Source of the DNA: JAFGJQ01 sp964586145 | Lineage (GTDB): Bacteria > Planctomycetota > Phycisphaerae > UBA1845 | Direction of reading: 5' to 3' | Assembly: GCA_964586145.1 (NCBI GenBank) | Contig: CAZPHH010000116.1 | Coordinates: 1-12,513 of the forward strand | Length of the DNA: 12,513 nt | In this document: piece after piece, positions 1 to 10,143 of the stretch | How positions within the stretch are numbered: the first letter of the stretch is position 1 | Layout of the letters: each line of letters opens with the position of its first letter | The notes under the pieces: model-generated | The model's database searches: none | The model's input: only the letters and a program-made list of their open reading frames with translations | What the model was told of the DNA's origin: nothing | Made by a program: the position numbers and the translations under genes

Positions 1-284
1 GACGAGCACTCTGCGCCAGATCGGGGGATCGACGTCAAGCAGAGTGATTCTTAGCTGATGGACGGTGCCCCCCGTTTGAGTCGTCTTCTTGGAACGGGCT
101 CGCCTCGTTGCCATTCCAGGCCTCCAGGACAAGTGCGTGGTTTCGTGACCCTCGGCAGCCCCGCCTGCTCGTCGCTCTCGGTACGCGGTCGCTCGTTCCA
201 TCCCGAGACCGGCGGGCCGGCCGGTTTGGTTGCAGGGCGTGGCTGCAAGTCAGTTGCAGATTGCCCGGTTTCCGGCCAGCGCAG
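1..284. other. Left-edge stretch with no recognisable gene
   Basis: I see no credible coding region here. The open frames on both strands are short, arginine/proline-rich and show no family motif, as expected of GC-rich non-coding DNA. The stretch lies downstream of the initiator tRNA terminator. A gene could begin or end beyond the left edge, but nothing here shows it. Confidence 0.5.
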
Positions 285-316
285 AAAAAAGGGACAGGCC
301 GTAAAGCCTTATCCCT
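285..316 (-). terminator. Intrinsic terminator of the initiator tRNA gene
   Basis: Read on the minus strand, an interrupted hairpin is followed by six T. The outer stem pairs 290-294 with 312-316 (AGGGA/TCCCT). The inner stem pairs 296-299 with 306-309 (AGGC/GCCT) around a six-base loop, with small bulges at 295 and 310-311. The T tract is the complement of the A run at 285-290. It begins 17 bases past the tRNA 3' end, so the tRNA is probably a single-gene transcript. Confidence 0.65.
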
Positions 317-332
317 AAGGAGCTTACCAAAC

Positions 333-405
333 TAGCGGGGGCTGGACTCGAACCAGCGACCTCCGGGTTATGAGCCCGACGAGCTGCCAACTGCTCTACC
401 CCGCA
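333..405 (-). tRNA. Initiator tRNA-fMet (anticodon CAT)
   Basis: A 73-nt cloverleaf folds on the minus strand, with anticodon CAT at 372-370. Three features mark it as initiator rather than elongator Met or Ile2. The anticodon stem has three consecutive G:C pairs (GGG/CCC). The D stem has A11:U24. The first acceptor position does not pair with position 72. Acceptor positions 2-7 (GCGGGG) pair fully with 66-71. The T arm is GCTGG-TTCGAGT-CCAGC. The pair at 1/72 is T/T in the DNA, where E. coli has C/A. The 3' CCA is not encoded, since A73 is followed by GTT, so it must be added by nucleotidyltransferase. The gene stands alone, with a promoter just upstream and a terminator just downstream. Confidence 0.95.
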
Positions 406-424
406 GCCATGCTTTCGCAATCGT

Positions 425-453
425 ACCGTACCCCGGGAAACCGAACCTGTCAA
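425..453 (-). promoter_or_regulatory. Promoter of the initiator tRNA
   Basis: On the minus strand there is a perfect -35 TTGACA (453-448), a 17-base spacer, then TACGGT as -10 (430-425), three matches out of six. The -10 ends 20 bases before tRNA position 1, which leaves a short 5' leader for RNase P to remove. The strong -35 and optimal spacing suit a stable-RNA gene. Confidence 0.6.
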
Positions 454-511
454 ATTTGCCCCGCAATGGAAAACCCGCCGGCGACGCGGGCCGTCCGGCC
501 ATCGCCACGCT

Positions 512-569
512 CAACACAAAACGGCCCCCGCCTGCCCCAAAACGCTTGTTTGCCGGCAGACGGGGGCCG
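512..569 (-). terminator. Strong intrinsic terminator after the alkaline phosphatase gene
   Basis: On the minus strand a long hairpin pairs CGGCCCCCG (569-561) with CGGGGGCCG (530-522), continues past one mismatch (560/531) with a further 5-bp stem (559-555 with 536-532), and is followed by TTTTGTGTT. It lies about 80 bases after the phosphatase stop codon. Stem stability and the T-rich tail make this the clearest terminator in the window. Confidence 0.85.
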
Positions 570-648
570 GTTCTGAACGGTCCGGGCGACGCACCGGCCA
601 ATCGACAGCCCCCCAGGCCGCCGGGCGCAACACCCCGCCCACCCCCGG

Positions 649-2175
649 TCACGCCGCCTGCGTATGCCGCAGAGCAGACCTCGACATGACTTGTGCAGCC
701 AGCCGACGTGCATCCTCCGGCGCCACCTGCGGGTTCTCGTGCCGTACACCCGCGAGACGCGTAAGACGCGGAAAGGCATCCACATTCCGCAGGAATCCAC
801 GGAACAAGTCCCGCCCGCGTCCGACGGTTAATGACATCACGAGATCGGCCGTGTGCGTGATCCCCGTCCAGCCGATGCCGTTGTAGTTGCCCAGCACCTG
901 CCCCAGCACGCCCACAAAATTGCGATGCTGCCGATTCAACTCCGACGGATAGGAATCATTCCACGCCGCGGCCACGGCCTGAGCCTCCGACCGCGTGATC
1001 TGGGCCCCCGTCACGTCACGGAGCACGTCAATCACATGATCGTCCGACGGTGCGGCGGGCGCAGCCGCGGCCTTCACCCGCCTGCGAATCTCGTCGAACG
1101 AGGCCGTCGCGTGGGCGAGATTCTCAAAGCACGCATCGCTTTCCGCGTAGGCGGCCCCCATGCCGTTCAAGCCAGGGTTTGCATTTCCGTGGTCCGACGT
1201 AATGACAACAAGCGTGTCAGGGTGCTCGGCAACGAACTCCATGACCACTCCGATCGCATCATCGAAGGCCAATTGGTCCCATAGCAACGCCGCTGCGTCG
1301 TTTGCATGGGCGGCGTGGTCGACCCGACCTCCTTCCACCTGCAGCAGAAACCCGTCCCCGCCGGACGAGAGAGCCCTCAGGGCCGTGCGCGTCATCTCGG
1401 CCAGGGTCGGAACGGTGCGGCTCAGAACCTCGCTGTTTCGCCGGTCGATCGTGAACGGCAGGTGTCCGACACCGAATACGCCCAGCATGCGCCCTGCGAG
1501 CTTCGCCGTGATCATGCCGTCTCGCGAAGAAACCACGTCATAACCGCTCTTTGCGAATCTCTCAAGCCAATCCTGCCCGTCCGCACGAAGCGCGCCGTCA
1601 AAGTGTTCCCGGCCGCCGCCCAGAATCACGTCAACCATGTCAAGATACTGAGGTGCAATCAGATGCATATCGTCGCGGTCCGCCTGCACGGCGGCAAAGG
1701 CAGCGGGCGTCGCGTGCGCCACCATCGTCGTCGTGACCAAACCCACACGGCGTCGCGTCGATCGCATCAGCGGGGCCAGAGGCGTGAGCTTCGTTCCATC
1801 CGGCAAGACGTTGATTGCGCCGTTGATGACGCGGCTGCCGCTTGACCAAGCCGTGGAGGCCGCTGCAGAATCGGTCACGAGTGAATTCAACGAGCGCATT
1901 TCGAACAGGCCTTGCGCATTATCTGGCTCCTGGGCCAGCCGGTAAAACCAGGTACCTGTGCCGCGAACCAGGCGGCTGAAGGGTTCAGCCAGCGAGGGAA
2001 CGCCGGTGCTCATGCCGTCTGCAATCATGAAGATGATGTTCCTCGGGGTATCCGCGCGGCGTAGCGCCGGACCCTCCGAGGACCGTTCCGCTGCGAGGCT
2101 CCACGCTGCGGGGAGCCCAATCGCCACACCCATTCCCATCACCTCGCGACGCGTCAGTCCGTGCGATGGTTTCAT
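649..2175 (-). CDS. Alkaline phosphatase, Tat-exported (PhoA family)
   Basis: Metal-dependent phosphomonoesterase that releases phosphate from organic esters outside the cytoplasm; 508 aa. All catalytic landmarks of the E. coli-type enzyme are visible: metal ligand D53 in IFMIADGMS, phosphoserine nucleophile S103 in VTDSAAAST, T156, E281/D286/H290 in VEGGRVDHAAH, D328-H329 in ITSDHGN and H441 in THTAD. The N-terminus has a twin-arginine signal (LTRREVMGMG, then a short hydrophobic stretch ending near A29), as expected for a protein folded with its metals before export. I chose the ATG at 2175 because it places the Tat signal at the N-terminus. A longer frame reaches 2370, but that segment looks like non-coding leader and lies upstream of a TATAAT box. 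A terminator follows the gene. The peroxiredoxin gene lies upstream on the same strand, but the 240-bp gap suggests a separate transcript. Confidence 0.93.
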   Translation of the reverse strand: MKPSHGLTRREVMGMGVAIGLPAAWSLAAERSSEGPALRRADTPRNIIFMIADGMSTGVPSLAEPFSRLVRGTGTWFYRLAQEPDNAQGLFEMRSLNSLVTDSAAASTAWSSGSRVINGAINVLPDGTKLTPLAPLMRSTRRRVGLVTTTMVAHATPAAFAAVQADRDDMHLIAPQYLDMVDVILGGGREHFDGALRADGQDWLERFAKSGYDVVSSRDGMITAKLAGRMLGVFGVGHLPFTIDRRNSEVLSRTVPTLAEMTRTALRALSSGGDGFLLQVEGGRVDHAAHANDAAALLWDQLAFDDAIGVVMEFVAEHPDTLVVITSDHGNANPGLNGMGAAYAESDACFENLAHATASFDEIRRRVKAAAAPAAPSDDHVIDVLRDVTGAQITRSEAQAVAAAWNDSYPSELNRQHRNFVGVLGQVLGNYNGIGWTGITHTADLVMSLTVGRGRDLFRGFLRNVDAFPRLTRLAGVRHENPQVAPEDARRLAAQVMSRSALRHTQAA

Positions 2176-2239
2176 TGCCCAAATGCCTTTCCGTCTCGTC
2201 ACTCCAAACTTCGCTGATCCACTCCCGGGACGCCGGTGC

Positions 2240-2265
2240 ATTATATCGCCTCGTGCGCAAGCACG
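2240..2265 (-). promoter_or_regulatory. Candidate promoter (-10) and small palindrome before the phosphatase gene
   Basis: The minus strand carries a consensus TATAAT at 2245-2240, with a leader of about 60 bases to the phosphatase start. No good -35 lies at the expected distance. Where it should be, a 14-bp inverted repeat (CGTGC-TTGC-GCACG on the minus strand, 2265-2252) sits just upstream of the -10 and could be an activator or repressor site. I see no clear Pho box. Confidence 0.4.
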
Positions 2266-2314
2266 TGTTAGGAGTTGGTTAAATCGTCGGCACCTCATCG
2301 CGGTTTGCACAAAG

Positions 2315-2330
2315 CGGCCCCCGGGGGCCG
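2315..2330 (-). terminator. GC palindrome, possible terminator of the peroxiredoxin transcript
   Basis: A perfect 16-bp palindrome, CGGCCCCCGGGGGCCG, is followed on the minus strand by CTTTGTG. It lies about 85 bases after the peroxiredoxin stop and before the phosphatase promoter, where a terminator is expected. The T tract is poor and the palindrome has no natural loop, so the call is tentative. A second GC-rich segment at 2346-2360 could add to the structure. Confidence 0.35.
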
Positions 2331-2415
2331 GAGTAATCGCTCTCCGGTGCCCGGGGGCGCTAATATCCATTCCCCATTTTGCGGCGGTATGCTTCGCCTA
2401 CCCGCCTCAACCGGT

Positions 2416-3003
2416 CTATCCGTGTCGGGCGAGGTACGAGGCCACGCCTTCGGCCGAGGCCGTCATGCCCTCCTCGCCGGGCCGCCAGTTGGCCGGGCAG
2501 ACCTCCCCGTGCGACTCGGTGAACTGGAGGGCGTCGACCATGCGAAGCGTCTCGTCAACGCTTCGGCCCAGCGGCAGGTCGTTCACGACCGCGTGCCGCA
2601 CGACGCCCTCCTTGTCAATCAGGAACAACCCCCGCAAGGCCACCGCCTCATTCAGCAACACGCCATAATCGCGTGCGATGCTCTTGGTGATGTCCGCGAC
2701 AATGGGAAACTGCACGTTGCCGATCCCCCCCTTCTGCCGCGGCGTCTGCTTCCACGCAAAATGCGAGAACTTCGAGTCGATGGATACGCCGATGACCTCG
2801 CAGTTGCGTTTCCTGAACTCCTCGATCTTCTTGTCAAACGCGATGATCTCCGATGGACACACAAACGTGAAGTCCAGCGGATAGAAAAACAATACGACGT
2901 ACTTGCCCCGCAGCTTCGACAGGCTGACCTCTCCGAAATCATTGTTCGGCAGTACGGCCTCCGCGGTGAAATCCGGTGCCTGCCGGGTTACCAGATTGGA
3001 CAT
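2416..3003 (-). CDS. Typical 2-Cys peroxiredoxin (AhpC/Prx1 type)
   Basis: Cytosolic thiol peroxidase that reduces hydrogen peroxide, organic peroxides and peroxynitrite; 195 aa, normal for the family. The peroxidatic cysteine is C49 in the motif P42-L-D-F-T46-F-V-C49-P. The supporting arginine is R124 (ALRGLFLID). The resolving cysteine is C169 in EVCPANW near the C-terminus, as in Prx1-type dimers that form intersubunit disulfides. A GGIG segment (92-95) is present and the tail ends in YLARHG, so the protein has part, but not the full YF form, of the motif pair linked to overoxidation sensitivity. I chose the ATG at 3003 over the longer frame from 3072 because homology begins there and GGAG lies 11 bases upstream. 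Ferritin and PerR genes lie just upstream on the same strand, which fits a peroxide-response cluster. No AhpF-type reductase gene is in the window. Confidence 0.95.
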   Translation of the reverse strand: MSNLVTRQAPDFTAEAVLPNNDFGEVSLSKLRGKYVVLFFYPLDFTFVCPSEIIAFDKKIEEFRKRNCEVIGVSIDSKFSHFAWKQTPRQKGGIGNVQFPIVADITKSIARDYGVLLNEAVALRGLFLIDKEGVVRHAVVNDLPLGRSVDETLRMVDALQFTESHGEVCPANWRPGEEGMTASAEGVASYLARHG

Positions 3004-3062
3004 AACGTAGAACTCTCCTTCCGTGTATCTCTCACAAGTTCTGCTTGCTTCTTCGTCTGCTC

Positions 3063-3098
3063 GCGTTGGCACACTCCGTGCAGCACGCCGGCCAACGC
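3063..3098 (-). repeat. 8-bp inverted repeat in the peroxiredoxin leader
   Basis: GCGTTGGC (3063-3070) and GCCAACGC (3091-3098) are perfectly complementary around a 20-base spacer that contains the near-palindrome CGTGCAGCACG. The repeat lies between the ferritin stop and the peroxiredoxin start and would form a hairpin in RNA. There is no T tract, so it is not a standard terminator. It could be an operator or a processing structure. The function is not determined. Confidence 0.4.
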
Positions 3099-3112
3099 CC
3101 GCGCATCTGCAC

Positions 3113-3129
3113 GATCGGAATCCCCGATC
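3113..3129 (-). terminator. Small hairpin just after the ferritin gene
   Basis: GATCGG (3113-3118) pairs with CCGATC (3124-3129) around a five-base loop, 10 bases past the ferritin stop. No T tract follows on the minus strand, so it may only stabilise the ferritin mRNA end or attenuate read-through into the peroxiredoxin gene. Confidence 0.25.
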
Positions 3130-3138
3130 CGACGCGGG

Positions 3139-3657
3139 TCAATCGCTGCTCGCGGCGTTCGGCGCGCTGAACTCGCGCTTGCCCACGTGGCTGTCCATGT
3201 ACAGAAGGCCCTGCGGCCGGTCCTTGACCATGCGCAGCTTGTCCAGAATGCCGGCGGCCGTGGCCTCTTCCTCCACCTGCTCGTGGATGAACCACTGCAG
3301 AAACGCCTGGGTGGCGTAGTCCTTCGTCTCCTGGGCGAACGCCATCAGGTCGTGATAGGCCGCGGTCACCTTCTTCTCATGCGCGAGGGTCTCCTCGAAC
3401 ACCTCCACCATGGAACTCCACTCCCGCTTGGGCTGGTCGAGGGCGTGCAGCACCACGCGGGCCTGCTGGTCGCCCAGGTATTCATAGACGCGCATGCCGT
3501 GGCCCCACTCCTCGGCCGACTGCGCCCGCATCCACCGGGCAAACCCGTCGAAAGCGATCGACTCGCAGTACGCCGCCATCGACAGGTACAGGTACGACGA
3601 GTCAAACTCGAGCTTGATGGCCTTGTTCAGACGTTCCTGCATCTTCTCACTGATCAT
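3139..3657 (-). CDS. ftnA: Bacterial non-haem ferritin (FtnA type)
   Basis: Iron-storage protein of 172 aa, expected to assemble into a 24-subunit shell, oxidise Fe(II) at a ferroxidase centre and store ferric mineral. The ferroxidase ligands occur at the same numbers as in E. coli FtnA: E17, E50, H53, E94, Q127 and E130. The third-site residues E49, E126 and E129 are also present. This separates it from bacterioferritin (no haem-binding pattern) and from Dps (too long, wrong ligand pattern). The start at 3657 has a strong AGGAGG six bases upstream; the longer frame from 3726 begins in the perR terminator region and is rejected. It lies between perR and a peroxiredoxin gene on one strand. Holding iron while peroxide is destroyed limits Fenton chemistry, so the grouping makes sense. 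No clear promoter is visible in the 70 bases upstream. Confidence 0.95.
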   Translation of the reverse strand: MISEKMQERLNKAIKLEFDSSYLYLSMAAYCESIAFDGFARWMRAQSAEEWGHGMRVYEYLGDQQARVVLHALDQPKREWSSMVEVFEETLAHEKKVTAAYHDLMAFAQETKDYATQAFLQWFIHEQVEEEATAAGILDKLRMVKDRPQGLLYMDSHVGKREFSAPNAASSD

Positions 3658-3724
3658 GGTTGTCCTCCTCTGTGCGTGCGTTTTCACATGTTGTCTGTAT
3701 TGCAGTTCAAATCCCGGCAGGGGC

Positions 3725-3753
3725 AAAAAGCCTCATGCCTGCCGGGGGGCTTT
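3725..3753 (-). terminator. Intrinsic terminator at the end of perR
   Basis: On the minus strand GAAAGCC, starting inside the perR stop codon, pairs with GGCTTT (stem 3748-3753 with 3727-3732), followed by a run of five T. The 15-base loop is GC-rich and may fold further. It would separate perR from ferritin, or only partly attenuate read-through. Confidence 0.5.
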
Positions 3754-4178
3754 CAGTCCGATGCGCCCCCGCTTGTTCCTTGTGCAGACGAGGCCCGACA
3801 GGACGGGCAGATTCCCAGATACTCCAGGCGGTACCCCACAATCTGGTAGTCCGTCTTGTCGCGAATGCGCTCTTCCACATCCGGGATCGGGTCGGCCATG
3901 ATGTCATCCAGCCGCCCACACTCGACGCAGCGTATGTGGTCGTGGTTTGAAGGATCCCCGTCGAACCGCCGCTGGGAGCCGGCCGATTCGTACTTCTGAA
4001 TCACACCCGCCTCCGTCAGCCATTCCAGGTTCCGATATACGGTGGCCAGGCTTACGCGAGGGAGTCTGCGTCGAACCATCTCGTATATTCTGTCCGCCGT
4101 GGGGTGCGTGTCCACAGAGCGCAATTCCTCCAGTATCACTTTGCGCTGGGCGGTCATTCTAAGGTCTTGCTTGGGCAT
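3753..4178 (-). CDS. perR: Peroxide-sensing Fur-family repressor (PerR)
   Basis: DNA-binding metalloregulator of 141 aa. The N-terminal winged helix (about 8-75) contains the signature HPTADRIY and SLATVYRNL. The five regulatory metal ligands of Bacillus PerR (H37, D85, H91, H93, D104) have exact counterparts at the same spacing: H25, D73, H79, H81 and D92. The acidic pair D73/D92 is the PerR pattern and indicates iron-catalysed histidine oxidation as the peroxide sensor. The structural zinc site is complete: C84/C87 (CVECG) and C124/C127 (CPSC). The protein is 12 residues shorter than B. subtilis PerR at the N-terminus. Translation could start at GTG 4181 or ATG 4178. GAGG at 4192-4189 serves either, and I chose the ATG. 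The promoter contains a palindrome that is probably its own operator. Ferritin and peroxiredoxin downstream are classic PerR targets. A Fur role in iron uptake is less likely given the ligand set. Confidence 0.88.
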   Translation of the reverse strand: MPKQDLRMTAQRKVILEELRSVDTHPTADRIYEMVRRRLPRVSLATVYRNLEWLTEAGVIQKYESAGSQRRFDGDPSNHDHIRCVECGRLDDIMADPIPDVEERIRDKTDYQIVGYRLEYLGICPSCRASSAQGTSGGASD

Positions 4179-4198
4179 CACAGCTACACCTCTATATA

Positions 4199-4227
4199 GT
4201 AATAGGAACTATTCCTAGTTATGTCAA
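4199..4227 (-). promoter_or_regulatory. perR promoter with a 15-bp operator-like palindrome in its spacer
   Basis: The minus strand has TTGACA (4227-4222), a 17-base spacer and TATTAC (4204-4199). The spacer holds the perfect 6-3-6 palindrome TAGGAATAGTTCCTA (4217-4203), which would block RNA polymerase when bound. It is AT-rich and repeat-like, as Fur/PerR operators are, but is not the B. subtilis PerR box. Autoregulation by PerR is inferred. The predicted transcript start near 4192 leaves a very short leader. Confidence 0.6.
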
Positions 4228-4233
4228 GCCGGT

Positions 4234-4262
4234 TTGCCGGATTTTAATGTTTGGGATATGTT
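4234..4262 (+). promoter_or_regulatory. Candidate dnaE2 promoter, back to back with perR
   Basis: TTGCCG (4234-4239), a 17-base spacer and TATGTT (4257-4262) match the consensus at four of six positions each. The transcript would start near 4270, about 108 bases before the preferred dnaE2 ATG. That argues against the more upstream TTG and ATG codons in frame at 4234 and 4258. Only six bases separate this -35 from the perR -35, so a protein bound at 4203-4217 might affect both. Confidence 0.4.
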
Positions 4263-4377
4263 AGGTTCTGGGGAGAAGCCGCCCGGCGTCGGGCTCGGAC
4301 ATGCCGGCGCCGGACGCCTGGGTTCGCCGCCTGCCGGCGTCGTCACTCGAATGGCTTCGCGGCAAAAGGGAATGAAC

Positions 4378-8337
<3,960 letters not shown>

Positions 8338-8356
8338 TCCGCACCGGCCACCCACC

Positions 8357-8385
8357 GAAGCGGCAAACGGTGATAGGCCGGCTTC
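8357..8385. terminator. Hairpin between convergent dnaE2 and the proline-rich membrane protein gene
   Basis: GAAGCGGC (8357-8364) pairs with GCCGGCTTC (8377-8385) with a single bulged base around a 12-base loop. It fills the 53-bp gap between two convergent genes, where a bidirectional terminator would be useful. No T tract is present on either side, so confidence is low. Confidence 0.25.
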
Positions 8386-8390
8386 CGCCA

Positions 8391-8987
8391 TCATTCCCAG
8401 GAGGCCTCGCCGGGAGGACGCAGTGCGGCGGGCGGCCCGAGCACCTCACGCAACACGATGGCCCGCCGCAAGTCTTCGGGCGACAGGACGCCCAGGTCCA
8501 CGCTTGCCCGCGACACGGCAAGACTCGCTCTGTCGACCCTCGCGACCTCCTGCTGCGTGTCGGCCCGAGGGCGGCGAGTCGGCCGCGGGGCCTCACGCGC
8601 TCGCGCCGGAACCGACGGCGGGATGAACACCGGGCGCTTCGGAGGCGGCTCCCACGGGGAAAGGGGGTCCGCCGCCGGTCGCACCGGGGGCGCCGCCGGT
8701 GCCATCACGACCACGGGGCGCACAGGTGCCGCTGGCCGGGCCTGGGGAATCTGGGGGTGCCGCGCCGGCGCCGGAGGCAACAGGATAATCTCCTCTTCGG
8801 AGATGTCGTCCACTTCGCCGACCAACTCGCCCGTTTGTTTCTCGGATCGCTTGCGAAGCCACGCCCCCAGACTGCTCAACAATGGAAAGATCAGCACGAT
8901 CAGCAGGTAGAGCAGGCTCTTCCACCCGTCGGGATCCGACTGGCCCACCAGGGCCGGAACGTGTGTTGTCACCCAGAAAAGGTCCAT
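8391..8987 (-). CDS. Unknown single-pass membrane protein with proline-rich linker, last gene of the NfeD-FloA cluster
   Basis: I do not recognise a named family. The 198-aa protein has one predicted membrane helix at 23-43 (SLLYLLIVLIFPLL within it), then a basic turn (RKRSEK) that suggests a cytoplasmic C-terminus. An acidic patch (DDISEEEII, 60-68) follows, then a long proline/alanine/arginine-rich disordered segment (71-140). The C-terminus has a short helix-like motif, LGVLSPEDLRRAIVLREVLGPP (165-186), that reads like a conserved docking or packing element. It begins 21 bases after the floA stop and is probably co-transcribed, so a role in FloA membrane domains or in partner recruitment is inferred. 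The ribosome binding site is weak, so translational coupling to floA is possible. The ATG at 8987 places the helix near the N-terminus. Confidence 0.75.
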   Translation of the reverse strand: MDLFWVTTHVPALVGQSDPDGWKSLLYLLIVLIFPLLSSLGAWLRKRSEKQTGELVGEVDDISEEEIILLPPAPARHPQIPQARPAAPVRPVVVMAPAAPPVRPAADPLSPWEPPPKRPVFIPPSVPARAREAPRPTRRPRADTQQEVARVDRASLAVSRASVDLGVLSPEDLRRAIVLREVLGPPAALRPPGEASWE

Positions 8988-9008
8988 ACCCCGTCCGCCG
9001 TTTCGTGG

Positions 9009-10073
9009 TCAGGCCTTGGGCTTATCCGTCCTCTGCTCGACGGGACCCCCACCGATGGCCCCGCGCATGGCCGTATCCGCCTCGATGTTCCGCATCCGGT
9101 AGAAATCCATGATACCGAGGTTGCCGCTTTGGAATGCCTCGGCGATGGCCAGCGGGATCTTCGCTTCGTTCTCGACGACCTTGGCCCGGTTCTCCGCGAC
9201 GAGCGCCTGCATTTCCGCCTCGCGCGCCCGCGCCATGGCCGCCCGCTTCTCCGCCTCCGCCTGGAACCGGCGCTTGTCTGCGTCGGCCTGCTCGGCCTGC
9301 AAAGATGCACCAACGTTCGCCTTGTCCGAGACCGCCGCCACGCTTACGTCGGCGATATCGACAGACACGATCAGGAAGGCCGTTCCCGGGCTGAGGCCGC
9401 TTTCCAGGGCCTTGCGGGCGATGCGATCCGGGTTTTCCAGCACCTCTTTATACGTTTCCGCCGAGCCGATGGCGCTCACGATGGCCTGGCCCACACGCGC
9501 GATCACCGTGTCTTCCGTGGCGCCGCCGATCAAGGCCCGGATGTTCGTCCGCACGGTCACCCGTGCCTTCACCAGCAGACGAATGCCGTCTTTCGAGACC
9601 GCATCGAGCCGATCCAGCCCGGTCTTCGCGTCCGGCTTCGGGCAGTCGACGACCTTCGGGTTGACCGACGTGCGCACGGCGTCCACGACGTCCCGGCCGG
9701 CCAGGTCAATCGCGCAGGCCACCTTCCAGTCCAAATCGAGGTTCGCCCGGTCGGCCTGAATCACGGCCCGGCACACGTACGTCACGTTGCCGCCCGCCAG
9801 GTAGTGGGCCTCCAGGTCGTTCACCGTCACGTCGTGGATGCCGGCCTTCACCAGGGCGATCTTGTTGCCCACGATCACGTTCGGGCTGACCTTCCGCAGG
9901 CGCATGGTGGCCAGCTCGACCAGCCCCACTCCCGCCCGCGTCAGCACGGCCTGGACGTACAGCCCGATCACCTGGGCCGCGAACAGCACGAACACCAGCA
10001 CGAAGCCGATGACCAGAATCGCACCGACGACCCACCAGACACTCTCCAACGCCAAAGCAAACGGCATGAACAT
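9009..10073 (-). CDS. floA: Flotillin-like protein FloA
   Basis: Membrane scaffold of the SPFH/flotillin superfamily that forms dynamic foci in the inner membrane and affects membrane fluidity, secretion and signalling complexes; 354 aa. A membrane hairpin or helix occupies about 12-40. The SPFH (PHB) region follows at about 50-250, with family segments VSPNVIVGNKIALVKAGI, VNPKVVDCPKPDAKTGLDRLDAV and GGATEDTVIARVGQAIVSAIGSAE. An alanine/glutamate-rich coiled coil (257-315) then drives oligomerisation, and the C-terminus has the conserved GNLGIMDFYRMRNIEADTAMR. This is FloA/YqfA rather than FloT/YuaG, judged by its short coiled coil and length. The start at 10073 has a purine-rich AGGAAAGG upstream; ATG 10067 is also possible. 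Flotillin genes next to NfeD genes are a conserved pairing, seen twice over here because two nfeD genes precede it. Confidence 0.95.
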   Translation of the reverse strand: MFMPFALALESVWWVVGAILVIGFVLVFVLFAAQVIGLYVQAVLTRAGVGLVELATMRLRKVSPNVIVGNKIALVKAGIHDVTVNDLEAHYLAGGNVTYVCRAVIQADRANLDLDWKVACAIDLAGRDVVDAVRTSVNPKVVDCPKPDAKTGLDRLDAVSKDGIRLLVKARVTVRTNIRALIGGATEDTVIARVGQAIVSAIGSAETYKEVLENPDRIARKALESGLSPGTAFLIVSVDIADVSVAAVSDKANVGASLQAEQADADKRRFQAEAEKRAAMARAREAEMQALVAENRAKVVENEAKIPLAIAEAFQSGNLGIMDFYRMRNIEADTAMRGAIGGGPVEQRTDKPKA

Positions 10074-10143
10074 GTGTACCCGCCTTTCCTCGTTCCGCGT
10101 CGTCTTCAGCGGACGAAGCCGGTCGCCGCGCCCTGCGCCCGAC

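Noticed and set aside
2176..2370. N-terminal extension of the alkaline phosphatase
   Set aside because: It would place the Tat signal 70 residues inside the protein and would translate through the TATAAT box and the GC palindrome. The ATG at 2175 is better.
2275..3849. Long plus-strand open frame opposite peroxiredoxin, ferritin and perR
   Set aside because: It is antisense to three well-supported genes. Its translation has no family motif and reflects third-position GC bias.
4234..4377. Earlier TTG/ATG starts for dnaE2
   Set aside because: The 4234 TTG coincides with the candidate -35 and the 4258 ATG overlaps the -10. The added residues are Gly/Pro-rich without homology, while ATG 4378 has a usable ribosome binding site.
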